DNA of 64,000 bases from Oxalobacteraceae bacterium (GTDB taxonomy: Bacteria; Pseudomonadota; Gammaproteobacteria; Burkholderiales; Burkholderiaceae_D): assembly GCA_023259175.1 (NCBI GenBank), contig JAHFQV010000001.1, positions 1-64,000 of the forward strand, read 5' to 3'. The notes below the pieces were generated by a model. The model saw nothing but the letters and a program-made list of their open reading frames with translations. It ran no database searches and had not been told where the DNA came from. A program made the position numbers and the translations under genes. Below are positions 1-9,021 of the stretch, piece by piece. The stretch's first letter is position 1. Each line of letters opens with the position of its first letter.

Positions 1-273
1 GATAGCGATGTACGCGACAAGCTCGACTTAAATGCGCGTCTTTTGCAAACTTCGCCAGTTGCCGAAACGGCTTTCCGGCAAGCGGCTCTTTGGGCGGAAT
101 ATGGCAATGAATTGCAAGCACATCTGCAATTTCAAAAAGCTGCGCTGGCGTATCCTATGCAAGCAGCTATGTATGCGCAGCGATATGAAATTTTGGCTGC
201 GAGTGAGCCAGACAATTACCTTGGACTAGCCCACTTCGCAAGGGAAGAACTGAGTCGCTTGAAGCTTAAATAA
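1..273 (+). CDS. C-terminal fragment of an unidentified protein (5' end outside window)
   Basis: The frame is open from base 1 and stops at 271-273, so only the last 90 residues are visible. They are helical and rich in alanine, glutamine and leucine, with a TPR-like look (ALWAEYG, AALAYP). Nothing catalytic is visible. The texture resembles the helical tail that follows the membrane part of PglL/Wzy-type O-antigen ligases in this order, but that is a guess. It converges on pilU, the two reading frames overlapping by 8 bases at their stops. Confidence 0.6.
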   Translation, partial: DSDVRDKLDLNARLLQTSPVAETAFRQAALWAEYGNELQAHLQFQKAALAYPMQAAMYAQRYEILAASEPDNYLGLAHFAREELSRLKLK

Positions 274-1402
274 TCCCCAAATGCTGCGTTCCCGCCGACA
301 AATCTCGGTGGCTGGCTTCTTTGCCGCGTAGCTTGATAGCGAGTCGTAATTCATTGACGGAATCGGCGTTGCGTAGCGCATCTTCGTAACTGATGAGGTC
401 TTCTTCGTGCAGATTGAATAGCGATTTATCGAAAGTCATCATGCCGAGTTCTTCGGATTTTTTCATGATCTCTTTAATTTCATGCACATCGCCTTTGAAG
501 ATGAGATCGGAAATGAGCGGAGAGTTGATCATGATTTCAATGGCGGCGATACGTCCTTTTTGTGCTTTGAGCGGGATCAAACGTTGTGAGATCACGGCTT
601 TTAAATTGAGCGATAAATCCATTAAAAGTTGTGGGCGGCGCTCTTCCGGGAAGAAGTTGATCATGCGATCTAGGGCTTGATTTGCGCTATTGGCGTGCAG
701 GGTCGCTAAGCAGAGGTGGCCTGTTTCAGCAAATGCGATGGCTAAATCCATGGTTTCGCGGGAACGGATTTCGCCAATTTGTATGACATCGGGTGCTTGG
801 CGCAGGGTATTTTTCAGGGCGATTTCCCAGCCATCGGTATCGATGCCGACTTCGCGTTGGGTGATGATGCAATTGCCGTGCGGGTGTACGTATTCAATCG
901 GGTCTTCAATCGTGATGATGTGACCGTAGCTATTGGCATTGCGATGCCCGACCATGGCCGCGAGCGTGGTTGATTTACCCGAGCCAGTTGCGCCGACCAT
1001 AATCACCAGGCCGCGTTTGGTCATGGCGATTTCACGTAGTTGATTGGGGAGTCGTAATTCTTCAAACGTCGGAATGCTGGAGGTGATGGTACGCAATACC
1101 ATGCCGACCCGGCCTTGCTGTAAGAAAGCCGATACCCGAAACCGTCCTAAGTTGGGTGGGTTAATCGCAAAATTACATTCCTTGGAGGATTCAAATTCAG
1201 ACGCCTGTCTATCGTTCATAATCGCTCGCGCCAAGTCTATCGTATGCGCTGGCGAAAGCACTTGATTTGAGACAGGCGTGACCTTGCCATCGATTTTAAA
1301 TGCGGGCGGAAAATCGGCAGTGATAAAGAGGTCGGAACCGTTTTTGCTCATCATGAGTTTGAGCAAATCGTTCATAAATTTAGTGGCCTGATCGCGTTCC
1401 AT
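266..1402 (-). CDS. pilU: Type IV pilus retraction ATPase PilU
   Basis: PilU is a cytoplasmic hexameric ATPase of the GspE/PilT family that works with PilT in pilus retraction and twitching motility. The 378 residues fit PilU, which is longer than PilT. Visible are Walker A GATGSGKST at 137-145, the Asp box around ITIEDPIEYVH, Walker B-like IQIGEIRSRETM and the His box ATLHANSA. The C-terminal extension beyond the PilT core is typical of PilU. The ATG is preceded by an AGAGAG stretch. It lies 56 bases downstream of pilT on the same strand, so the two are probably cotranscribed. Assignment as PilU rather than a second PilT rests on length, order and the QRLIP/extended tail. Confidence 0.93.
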   Translation of the reverse strand: MERDQATKFMNDLLKLMMSKNGSDLFITADFPPAFKIDGKVTPVSNQVLSPAHTIDLARAIMNDRQASEFESSKECNFAINPPNLGRFRVSAFLQQGRVGMVLRTITSSIPTFEELRLPNQLREIAMTKRGLVIMVGATGSGKSTTLAAMVGHRNANSYGHIITIEDPIEYVHPHGNCIITQREVGIDTDGWEIALKNTLRQAPDVIQIGEIRSRETMDLAIAFAETGHLCLATLHANSANQALDRMINFFPEERRPQLLMDLSLNLKAVISQRLIPLKAQKGRIAAIEIMINSPLISDLIFKGDVHEIKEIMKKSEELGMMTFDKSLFNLHEEDLISYEDALRNADSVNELRLAIKLRGKEASHRDLSAGTQHLGII

Positions 1403-1458
1403 GAATACTCTCTAACAGTCTGAATGAATCTAAATTAATCTTAATTGAAAAGCTGTTC

Positions 1459-2502
1459 TTAACCTGGGAAATTGTCAGGAATTTTGGCAGCCGCGCGTGC
1501 AGTTGCTGCAGAAATGACGTTTCTGCGCACCAGATCAGATAAATTTTGATCTAGGGTCTGCATCCCTACATTGCTGCCGGTTTGAATCGCTGAATACATT
1601 TGTGCCACTTTGGCTTCGCGTATCAAATTGCGAATAGCCGGGGTGCCGACCATGATTTCATGCGCGGCGACGCGGCCGGTACCGTCTTTGGTTTTTAAGA
1701 GTGTTTGCGAAATGACCGCTTGTAGTGATTCGGAAAGCATGGAACGCACCATCTCTTTTTCTTCCGCGGGAAAGACATCGATAATACGATCTATGGTTTT
1801 TGCAGCGGAGGAGGTGTGCAAAGTTCCAAAGACCAAATGGCCGGTTTCGGCTGCGGTCAGCGCCAAGCGTATGGTTTCAAGATCACGTAACTCGCCGACC
1901 AGAATGACATCGGGATCTTCCCGTAAAGCCGAGCGTAGCGCGTTGGAAAACGAATGGGTGTGTGGTCCGACTTCACGTTGGTTGATCAAACATTTTTTTG
2001 AATCATGGACAAATTCAATCGGGTCTTCCACGGTGAGAATATGTCCGTATTCGCTTTCGTTAACGTGGTTGACCATACCGGCTAAGGTGGTGGATTTTCC
2101 TGAGCCAGTTGGGCCGGTTACCAAAACCAAGCCGCGTGCCTTTAAGGAAAATTCGGCAAAGCACTTGGGTGTATTGAGTTGTTCCAGTGATAAAATCTTG
2201 GACGGAATGGTACGCATGACCGCAGCGGCGCCGCGTTCTTGGTTAAAGGCGTTGACACGAAATCGCGCAAGGCCGGGAATCGAGAAAGAGAAGTCGCATT
2301 CTAAATTTTCTTCATAATGCTTGCGTTGACCATCGTTCATAATGTCATAAACCAACGCGTGCACATCTTTGTGCTCCAAAGGCGGCAGATTGATGCGGCG
2401 CACATCGCCGTGCACCCGTATCATGGGTGGTAGCCCTGAAGACAAGTGAAGATCGGATGCATTGTTTTTAACTGAAAAAGCGAGGAGTTCTGAAATATCC
2501 AT
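1459..2502 (-). CDS. pilT: Type IV pilus retraction ATPase PilT
   Basis: PilT powers depolymerisation of the type IV pilus at the inner-membrane base and is needed for twitching and natural transformation. The 347 residues match the family length. The N-terminal PAS-like domain (about 1-110, with ASDLHLSSG) is followed by the RecA-like core with Walker A GPTGSGKST at 130-138, TVEDPIEFVH, VGELRDLETI and the His box GTLHTSSA. Gene order pilT-pilU, divergent from yggS and proC, is widely conserved in beta- and gammaproteobacteria. The start ATG is the only good one and gives the canonical MDISELL-type N-terminus. Confidence 0.96.
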   Translation of the reverse strand: MDISELLAFSVKNNASDLHLSSGLPPMIRVHGDVRRINLPPLEHKDVHALVYDIMNDGQRKHYEENLECDFSFSIPGLARFRVNAFNQERGAAAVMRTIPSKILSLEQLNTPKCFAEFSLKARGLVLVTGPTGSGKSTTLAGMVNHVNESEYGHILTVEDPIEFVHDSKKCLINQREVGPHTHSFSNALRSALREDPDVILVGELRDLETIRLALTAAETGHLVFGTLHTSSAAKTIDRIIDVFPAEEKEMVRSMLSESLQAVISQTLLKTKDGTGRVAAHEIMVGTPAIRNLIREAKVAQMYSAIQTGSNVGMQTLDQNLSDLVRRNVISAATARAAAKIPDNFPG

Positions 2503-2627
2503 GGTGAATCCGATACGATTGGTAGAAATGGAAACGTCGGCAAAAAAAGGGGCTTGTGTATGTTAAATAAACTGTTCAAGCCACTCGACTTGGCATGGGC
2601 TTCCAAAATGAGACTGAGTGTCTGATT

Positions 2628-3341
2628 ATGTCCTTAATTCTTAAAAACTTGCAAGCCGTCAACGCTATAATTGCGCAAGCAGCCCACAGTGTTGGTCGAA
2701 ATCCCGAAGAAATTGTGTTATTGGCAGTGTCGAAAACTTTTCCTGCTGAGGCAGTTTGGGAGGCGATGCAATATGGGCAAAGCGCTTTTGGTGAAAACTA
2801 TTTGCAAGAAGCTTTGGGTAAAATAAATTTGCTTCAACAATGGTGCGCCGCCGCTGCGCATGCTCCTCCGGTCTGGCATTTTATCGGACCGATACAAAGC
2901 AATAAAACGCGCGCAATCGCGGAAAATTTTGCGTGGGTGCAGTCTGTTGAACGCCTCAAGATTGCACAAAGACTGTCCGAGCAACGACCCTCGGATATGC
3001 CTGAACTACAGATTTGTTTGCAGGTGAATATCAGCACCGAAGCGAGTAAAAGTGGGGTCACTCCCGATGCGGTGCTTGAATTGGCCCAGCAAATTTCACA
3101 TTTGCCGCGTTTGCGTTTGCGGGGACTGATGGCGATTCCACAAGCGAATGCGAACCTGCAACAGCAGCAGCAAGATTTTGCTAAGATGCTCGATTTGATG
3201 AACAGTCTTCAGTTAAGTGGATTTGCAGTCGATACATTGTCGATAGGGATGAGTTCTGATATGGCCGAGGCGATTGTAGCGGGGAGCACCATGGTCAGGG
3301 TCGGGTCGGCGATCTTTGGAAAGAGGGATTATGCACATTAG
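2628..3341 (+). CDS. yggS: YggS/PROSC family pyridoxal-5'-phosphate homeostasis protein
   Basis: A small PLP-binding TIM-barrel protein (237 residues) that buffers free pyridoxal phosphate; no enzymatic reaction is established for the family. The PLP lysine is K36 in LLAVSKTFP, the same position as in E. coli YggS, followed by AFGENYLQEA and WHFIGPIQSNK, both signature segments. GLMAIP and LSIGMSSDMAEAI near the C-terminus form the phosphate-binding part. An upstream in-frame ATG at 2595 would add 11 residues before the conserved start, so 2628 is preferred. The stop overlaps the start of proC by 11 bases, implying translational coupling. Confidence 0.94.
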   Translation: MSLILKNLQAVNAIIAQAAHSVGRNPEEIVLLAVSKTFPAEAVWEAMQYGQSAFGENYLQEALGKINLLQQWCAAAAHAPPVWHFIGPIQSNKTRAIAENFAWVQSVERLKIAQRLSEQRPSDMPELQICLQVNISTEASKSGVTPDAVLELAQQISHLPRLRLRGLMAIPQANANLQQQQQDFAKMLDLMNSLQLSGFAVDTLSIGMSSDMAEAIVAGSTMVRVGSAIFGKRDYAH

Positions 3342-4191
3342 TTTGAAAATTGCTTTTATTGGCGGCGGAAATATGGCCAGCGCTTTAATCGGTGGCTTGC
3401 TACAAACAAAAATAGCCACGGCAGCCACAGCAGATGCAGAAACAGAATTACGCCCAGAGTTGATCCATGTCGTCGATGCACACGCGCCGACCTTGAGTCG
3501 AGTGCAATCCCAATGGGGTGTGCAAACTTCCCTGGTCATCGACGATCAAATTAGAAATTGTGATGTCATTGTCTTCGCAGTGAAACCGCAAAATATGCGC
3601 GAAGTGATCGACCAATGCGCTCCTTTCATCGAGAAGCAATTGCTGATTTCTGTCGCCGCAGGTGTGCGTGCAGAGACGATTGCAAGTCGCCTAAATGCTT
3701 ATCGCAAAATTGTACGGGCGATGCCCAACACACCTGCCTTGATCGGCCTCGGTATGAGTGGATTGTTTGCGCTCGATGCGGTGAGTGAGGACGAAAAAAA
3801 TTTGGCGCAAATGATTTTAGCGGCGGTAGGTGAAACGCTGTGGGTCGATCAGGAAAGTTTGATCGACGCAGTGACCGCAGTGTCCGGCAGTGGACCAGCT
3901 TATGTTTTTTATTTTATCGAAGCGATGCAAGCGGCGGCGTGCGAACTAGGCTTAAGCCCAGCCCAAGCGCAAAGTTTGGCACTGGCCACTTTTAACGGCG
4001 CAGCACAATTGGCTAAGCAATCGGAAGAAAGCATCGCTAGTTTGCGAGAACGGGTGACATCCAAAGGCGGCACGACCTATGCGGCCTTAACAAGTATGGA
4101 ACAAAGCGCAGTTAAACCTGCCATCGTACTGGCCATCAAAGCAGCAGCACTTCGCGGACAAGAGTTAGGCGATGCGTTTGCCAAGGATTAA
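3331..4191 (+). CDS. proC: Pyrroline-5-carboxylate reductase
   Basis: ProC performs the last step of proline synthesis, the NAD(P)H-dependent reduction of pyrroline-5-carboxylate. The 286 residues start with the Rossmann motif IAFIGGGNMASALIGGL. The family signature follows: AVKPQNM, RAMPNTPALIG, and the C-terminal block VSGSGPAYVFYFIEAM and RERVTSKGGTT. The ATG at 3331 has a strong AAGAGGG ribosome-binding site inside the end of yggS; a TTG at 3316 is in frame but less likely. The pair yggS-proC is a common arrangement and probably one operon, possibly continuing into the kinase gene 41 bases downstream. Confidence 0.96.
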   Translation: MHISLKIAFIGGGNMASALIGGLLQTKIATAATADAETELRPELIHVVDAHAPTLSRVQSQWGVQTSLVIDDQIRNCDVIVFAVKPQNMREVIDQCAPFIEKQLLISVAAGVRAETIASRLNAYRKIVRAMPNTPALIGLGMSGLFALDAVSEDEKNLAQMILAAVGETLWVDQESLIDAVTAVSGSGPAYVFYFIEAMQAAACELGLSPAQAQSLALATFNGAAQLAKQSEESIASLRERVTSKGGTTYAALTSMEQSAVKPAIVLAIKAAALRGQELGDAFAKD

Positions 4192-4232
4192 AAATCAGTT
4201 GAGATCAGTCAATTTTAAAAGATAAGGACGCA

Positions 4233-5084
4233 ATGAAGACTCCGAAAAGACTACAAGCTTTAGTCGATGAAGGCATGATAGATGAAGTGCTTTCGCAATT
4301 GATGAGTGGTAAAGAGGCCAGTGTCTATGTCGTGCGTTGTGGTACTCAGCTACGCTGTGCAAAAGTGTATAAAGAGGCGACACAACGTAGTTTTAAGAAT
4401 GCAGCGGTGTATCAAGAAGGCCGCCAAGTCAGAAATAGTCGTCAGGCGCGCGCAATGGAAAAAGGGACGCGCTACGGAAAAAAGATGCAGGAAGAGGTTT
4501 GGCAAAATGCCGAAGTCGATGCGCTCTACAAACTAGCTGCGGCCGGTGTGCGTGTCCCTAAGCCTTTCCTCTGCTATGAAGGCGTGTTGTTGATGGAGTT
4601 GATCACGGACAGTGATGGCGCAGTCGCACCACGCTTAAATGACGTGCACCTGAGTCATGCAGAAGCCCTTCAAACCCACGCACAATTAATCAAGCAAGTC
4701 GTTCTCATGTTATGCGCAGGTACGATTCATGGCGATTTGTCTGAATTTAATATTTTGTATGCCAATCAAGAACCCATCATTATCGATCTACCGCAAGCGG
4801 TGAACGCATCGGGCAATATGGGCGCGGCGACGATGTTGGAAAGAGATGTCAACAATCTGGCCCGCTATTTGAGCCAGTATGCCCCCGAACTGGCTCATAC
4901 GCAGTACGCCAAGGAAATCTGGAAACACTACGTCGCAGGGAATTTAAAACCTGAAACCGTACTAAGCGGCCGTGTGGAGCAAGATAAACGACCCGTCAAC
5001 GTCAAGGCCGTGATGCAGGAGATTGAATTAGTGAAGAAAGAAGCGGAAGAAGCTTTTTTGCGACGACAAACTACGGCGTTTTAA
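4233..5084 (+). CDS. RIO1-type atypical serine/threonine protein kinase
   Basis: A 283-residue RIO-fold kinase. The nucleotide loop is [10 protein letters not shown] with the lysine in CAKVYKEA. The catalytic loop is HGDLSEFN with D168 and N173, and the metal-binding loop is IIDLPQAV with D185. These match the RIO1 pattern (HGDLSEYN, IDxxQ) closely. The protein lacks signal peptide and membrane segments, so it is cytosolic. Archaeal and eukaryotic RIO kinases act in small-subunit ribosome maturation; the role of the bacterial members is not established. It follows proC by 41 bases on the same strand and overlaps the end of convergent ubiA by 14 bases. Confidence 0.88.
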   Translation: MKTPKRLQALVDEGMIDEVLSQLMSGKEASVYVVRCGTQLRCAKVYKEATQRSFKNAAVYQEGRQVRNSRQARAMEKGTRYGKKMQEEVWQNAEVDALYKLAAAGVRVPKPFLCYEGVLLMELITDSDGAVAPRLNDVHLSHAEALQTHAQLIKQVVLMLCAGTIHGDLSEFNILYANQEPIIIDLPQAVNASGNMGAATMLERDVNNLARYLSQYAPELAHTQYAKEIWKHYVAGNLKPETVLSGRVEQDKRPVNVKAVMQEIELVKKEAEEAFLRRQTTAF

Positions 5085-5940
5085 GTCCATCTAAAACACC
5101 CCCCATAAAAATAGCAGCGCCAAAATAATTATTGTGTAAAAACGCACGAAAGCAGTTCTCGGCGTTGCGGTCTTTGATGAGCTTGTAGTGGAAGTACGCG
5201 ATGCCGATTGCGCAGCCGATTCCTAGGTAAAAATACGCCCCGCGGTGTAGCGTGAATCCGACATAGGCGATCAATAATAAGCTCACGCCATAGCTGAACA
5301 TGATGGCGCGGATATCCCATTGGCCAAAGGTGATTGCTGAGGTGCGTATCCCGATCTTGAGATCATCTTCGCGATCTACCATCGCATATTCCGTATCGTA
5401 GGCGATAGCCCAAAAAATGTTTGCAATCAGTAGTAACCAGGCGATGGTCGGCACCTTTCCAGTTACTGCGGCAAATGCCATTGGAATGCCGAAGCCAAAT
5501 GCAATGCCTAGGTAGGCTTGGGGGATGGCGAAAAAGCGTTTGAAATAGGGATAGCTCGCTGCGACGATGAGTGCCAGTACTGAGAGCTGCTTGGTCAAGA
5601 GATTGAGCGGCAAAATGAAGGCAAATGAAATCAAGGCCAGCAGTGCGGCCAGCACAAGTGCTTCCCAAGCATGTAGTTTGCCGCTGGTGAGGGGTCTTTG
5701 CGCTGTGCGTTGTACATGCTTATCAAACTCGCGATCGGCAAAATCGTTGATGGCGCATCCGGCCGAGCGCATCAACACGGTGCCTAGAGTGAAGATGAGC
5801 ACATGCTGCCAATTGGGCGCGCCGTTCGAGGCGATCCAAAGTGCGTTTAGGGTCGGCCACAGCAGCAGCAAAATGCCGATGGGTTTGTCTAGTCTTAGGA
5901 GTTGAATGTAGAGATGAATTCGATGTTCAATTGCGTGCAT
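5071..5940 (-). CDS. ubiA: 4-hydroxybenzoate polyprenyltransferase
   Basis: UbiA attaches the polyprenyl chain to 4-hydroxybenzoate in ubiquinone synthesis and sits in the inner membrane. The 289 residues hold about eight hydrophobic helices. The two Mg-diphosphate motifs are visible: NDFADREFD in the first half and [12 protein letters not shown] in the second. The N-terminal [16 protein letters not shown] is characteristic of the family. It lies 35 bases downstream of oxyR on the same strand, the oxyR-ubiA order known from many Burkholderiales, so cotranscription is likely. Confidence 0.96.
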   Translation of the reverse strand: MHAIEHRIHLYIQLLRLDKPIGILLLLWPTLNALWIASNGAPNWQHVLIFTLGTVLMRSAGCAINDFADREFDKHVQRTAQRPLTSGKLHAWEALVLAALLALISFAFILPLNLLTKQLSVLALIVAASYPYFKRFFAIPQAYLGIAFGFGIPMAFAAVTGKVPTIAWLLLIANIFWAIAYDTEYAMVDREDDLKIGIRTSAITFGQWDIRAIMFSYGVSLLLIAYVGFTLHRGAYFYLGIGCAIGIAYFHYKLIKDRNAENCFRAFLHNNYFGAAIFMGGVLDGLKTP

Positions 5941-5975
5941 ACGGAAATAGTTTAGTTTGGTTTGCTAGTGTGATC

Positions 5976-6944
5976 TTATTGCGAAAAACTTGCCTCGTCG
6001 AGAAATTGTACGCCGTTGAGTGGGCAATTTCTGATTGCATTACGGATCGCATCGATGGCCGCGATACGGGTGAAGCTTTTGCGCCATGCAATGACGACGC
6101 GACGTTGCGGTGCTCGCTCGGTGCCAGCGCCATTGGCAGTGCTCGTGAAGGGCAGATATTTGAGCATACCCGGATTGCCAATTGCGTCGTTGATGGAGGT
6201 CGAGGGTAATACGGTGATGCCGATGCCTGAGGCGACCATATGGCGTATGGTTTCTAATGAGGAGCCCTCGAAGGTGCGTGCGATGCCATCGCTTGCGGTG
6301 GAGAATCGGGCCATTTCTGGACAGATTTCAAGTACCTGATCGCGAAAGCAATGACCGTTGCCGAGCAGGAGCATGGTTTCAGATTTGAGCTCGCTCGCGG
6401 CAATCGAGGCACGATCTGCCCATGCGTGATCGGGCGGAACAGCGACTACAAAAGACTCATCATACAAGGCTTGTACCATCATGTTTTGATCTGGCAAGGG
6501 GAGTGCCATGATGGCGGCATCCAATTCGCCTTGTCTTAATAAGTCGATCAGTTTGACGGTGAAATTTTCCTGTAGGATCAGGGGCATTTGCGGCACACTC
6601 TGTATCATGTTTTTGACCAGATTGGGTAGCAGGTAGGGTGCGATTGTGTAGATGATGCCTAATCGGAATGCACCGTTTAAAGGATCTTTGTTTTGTTTGG
6701 CAATTTCTTTGATGAGGGCTGTTTGCTCTAGCACGCGCTCGGCTTGAGCGACGATTTGGGCACCGAGTAATGTCGTTGATACTTCGATACCGCCACGCTC
6801 AAAAATGATGACACCTAATTCATCTTCCAGTTTTTTGATTGCGACCGATAGCGTCGGTTGCGCGACATAACAAGCCTCGGCCGCGTGGCCAAAGTGTTTG
6901 TGGCGCGCAACTGCGATGATGTATTTGAGTTCGGTCAGTGTCAT
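5976..6944 (-). CDS. oxyR: Hydrogen peroxide-responsive LysR-type regulator OxyR
   Basis: A 322-residue LysR-family activator. The N-terminal winged helix-turn-helix (about 1-60) has the OxyR-type sequence HFGHAAEACYVAQPTLS. The sensing cysteines fall in GHCFRDQVLEIC at exactly C199 and C208, the numbering of the E. coli OxyR disulphide switch, which makes the assignment firm. In its reduced and oxidised states OxyR binds different operator contacts and activates catalase and alkyl hydroperoxide reductase genes; none of those are in this window. The gene is followed closely by ubiA, and upstream on the same strand are an orphan gene and recG. Confidence 0.96.
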   Translation of the reverse strand: MTLTELKYIIAVARHKHFGHAAEACYVAQPTLSVAIKKLEDELGVIIFERGGIEVSTTLLGAQIVAQAERVLEQTALIKEIAKQNKDPLNGAFRLGIIYTIAPYLLPNLVKNMIQSVPQMPLILQENFTVKLIDLLRQGELDAAIMALPLPDQNMMVQALYDESFVVAVPPDHAWADRASIAASELKSETMLLLGNGHCFRDQVLEICPEMARFSTASDGIARTFEGSSLETIRHMVASGIGITVLPSTSINDAIGNPGMLKYLPFTSTANGAGTERAPQRRVVIAWRKSFTRIAAIDAIRNAIRNCPLNGVQFLDEASFSQ

Positions 6945-7046
6945 AGTGACAGTGTGGCACAGACTCGCTAAAAGATCAGCCTTTCAAGTAAATTTTTGCG
7001 TAAATTTGCCCCTGGCATTTTTCTCGAATTTATCCTATGACCGCAT

Positions 7047-7685
7047 TTATTGGGGATGGGGTAAGGGGAGCGTTTCTTCTCCGCGCAAGCTGGCCAGTAT
7101 CTGTTCCATGTAAGCCGATGCAAAGCGTTGCCCATGTTTTGATTCTCGCAAAGCGACGAACCACTCGCCTAGTATCGCCATGAGTTGAGGCGCTTCTTTC
7201 GCACGCTCTATGCGTCTGATGAGATCGGCAGAGAGCAAACCCATGTAAGTATGGGCGGTCGTCGTCATAAAATCCTTAATTTCCCGTAATTTTTTTTCGT
7301 CTTGTAGAAAGACACTTGTTTTGGGTTTTGCGTGGCTTGGAATCTGTACTGGTGGGGTCGGTTGTTCAAGTGGTGTCAGCACTTCGGGTTGGGCATTGAC
7401 GGGGTTCTCTTGCTGGGACGAATCGACTTGTGGGTGTAATCGGATGAATTCTTGCTTTGTCAAAAAATCGATGATGTGACTGAGTTCATCCTTGGGAATG
7501 GGTGACATCAGTTTGTCTAGACGTTTGATACCATCGAGCATAATCAAGACACTACGTTGTCGGGTGTTTAAACCCGCACGTCTTTGTACGACTTCGTCAC
7601 GTCCTTTTTGAGTTTTGGTAAAAATACTTGACCATACATTTAAGCCGTGTAGTCCAGTTGACAATGCGTGTGCGTTCATTTGCAT
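7047..7685 (-). CDS. Hypothetical protein, 212 residues, helical
   Basis: I do not recognise this protein. It has no signal peptide or membrane helix. The first 90 residues (TRQRSVLIMLDGIKRLDKL, then IIDFLTKQEFIRL) look like a small helical or winged-helix domain of the kind used for DNA or protein contacts. A proline- and glutamine-rich linker follows (about 90-125), then a second helical domain. The start ATG has an AGGAGA site six bases upstream, so translation is credible. It sits between the dehydrogenase gene and oxyR on the same strand, with 102 bases before oxyR. A regulatory or scaffolding role would be speculation. Confidence 0.7.
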   Translation of the reverse strand: MQMNAHALSTGLHGLNVWSSIFTKTQKGRDEVVQRRAGLNTRQRSVLIMLDGIKRLDKLMSPIPKDELSHIIDFLTKQEFIRLHPQVDSSQQENPVNAQPEVLTPLEQPTPPVQIPSHAKPKTSVFLQDEKKLREIKDFMTTTAHTYMGLLSADLIRRIERAKEAPQLMAILGEWFVALRESKHGQRFASAYMEQILASLRGEETLPLPHPQ

Positions 7686-7803
7686 TCTATTCTCCTATGT
7701 CGTTAACGGGATAACGCATAGAAGAATACTGCTGTTTTATGACTGCTTGATGGCAAGCAAATGGCTGTTTTATCTGGAGGCGCGCGTAATGGAAAGCCTC
7801 GGT

Positions 7804-8715
7804 TTAATCTGCGCTATGCTTAAGTGCTTTCATGACTTCTCTATGCCCCTGAGTAATTCCATTTTCAGGGACGATTTGCCCGTTCATCTCTTTTACTTCG
7901 GCTAAACGGCTCAATAACTGTTCGTCGATATCGCTGCCACGTCCTAGGAATACACCCTCCGTGAGCGTGATGTGGGCGGCCTCGAAGCTACCGCCACCCG
8001 CGCACAAGATGGTGCGACTTGGGGCATCTTGGGCGGTGAGCGCCAGCATGGCAGGGACGACATCGCTGGGGCTAATCGCATCGAGCATGGCTTGCGGGTA
8101 TAGACCGTCGGTCATCCGGGTGGCTGCCGTGGGGGCAAGTGCATTGACACGAATGTCGTTTTTCGCGCCTTCGATGGCCAGGGTTTGCATCAGGCCGACT
8201 AAGGCCATTTTGGCTGAGCCGTAATTGCATTGCCCGAAATTGCCATACAAGCCGGAGGAAGAAGTCGTCATCAAAATGCGGCCGTAATTTTGCGCTACCA
8301 TGCTCGCCCAAACCGCTTTGCAGCAATGCACACTGCCCATTAAATGCACATCGAGCACCGAGCGAAAATCATTCATGTCCATTTTTGCAAACGATTTATC
8401 TCGCAAGATACCCGCATTGTTCACCAAAATATCGATGCGCCCCCACTTGTCCAAGACTTCTTGCACCATCGCTTGCACTGCTGCGAAATCGGTCACTGAC
8501 GCGCCATTGGCAATCGCCTCGCCACCGGCTTGAATGATTTCGTCTACCACAGCCTGTGCCGCAGTGACAGAGCCACCAGAACCGTCGCGTGCACCACCTA
8601 AATCGTTGACCACGACTTTGGCACCACGTTTGGCTAAGGCCAGTGCATGCTCACGTCCTAGACCACCGCCTGCACCGGTAATAATTGCGACACGGTTTGT
8701 GAAGTTAAGGCTCAT
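7804..8715 (-). CDS. SDR-family oxidoreductase, multifunctional-enzyme-type-2-like
   Basis: A 303-residue NAD(P)-dependent short-chain dehydrogenase. The Rossmann motif is TGAGGGLG near the start, with the NDLGG segment typical of the (3R)-hydroxyacyl-CoA dehydrogenase subunit of peroxisomal multifunctional enzyme type 2. NNAGILRDKSF, the serine in TTSSSGLYG and the YGSAK catalytic pair are all present. A 3-hydroxyacyl-CoA or steroid-type substrate is likely but cannot be fixed from sequence. The ATG has an AAGGA site. It is separated from recG by a 300-base gap holding a long palindromic repeat. Confidence 0.88.
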   Translation of the reverse strand: MSLNFTNRVAIITGAGGGLGREHALALAKRGAKVVVNDLGGARDGSGGSVTAAQAVVDEIIQAGGEAIANGASVTDFAAVQAMVQEVLDKWGRIDILVNNAGILRDKSFAKMDMNDFRSVLDVHLMGSVHCCKAVWASMVAQNYGRILMTTSSSGLYGNFGQCNYGSAKMALVGLMQTLAIEGAKNDIRVNALAPTAATRMTDGLYPQAMLDAISPSDVVPAMLALTAQDAPSRTILCAGGGSFEAAHITLTEGVFLGRGSDIDEQLLSRLAEVKEMNGQIVPENGITQGHREVMKALKHSAD

Positions 8716-8837
8716 GGGGCTTTTCCTTTGCTTGAAGACAGGGTAAGACCATAAGGTAACTGAATTATTCGAGAAGCGATAGTTGTATCCGAAAGGGAAT
8801 GTCGGCTAGCTACGACAGCGGCTGGTGAATTTAGAGC

Positions 8838-8949
8838 AGGGCGATTGCATGAAGCCGTATCAAACCATAAACCACTCAACATAGGTAAGCAGCATGCTGC
8901 TTACCTGTGTTGAGAGGTTTTTTGGTTCTTTTATTCATGCAATCGCCCT
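8838..8949. repeat. 112-base fold-back (nested palindromic) repeat between recG and the SDR gene
   Basis: The ends are a perfect 16-base inverted repeat, AGGGCGATTGCATGAA at 8838-8853 and its complement at 8934-8949. The centre is a 46-base near-palindrome (8872-8917) around GCATGC with only two mispairs, and the stretches between also pair partly (AACCATAAACC against GGTTTTTTGGTT). A related half copy lies at about 26208-26258. It fills most of the 306-base recG-SDR gap (8716-9021), which holds no gene. It may also end transcription between the two co-directional genes. Confidence 0.8.
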
Positions 8950-9021
8950 AGAATTTAGAGTTTCAAGGGTTGTGACTTGAGTTTTTGCGGCCATCATCGC
9001 AAATTGAGCGTGAAATCTGGT

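Noticed and set aside
1610..2317. 235-residue open frame on the plus strand
   Set aside because: It lies wholly opposite pilT; composition is the antisense shadow of a conserved gene and no ribosome-binding site is present.
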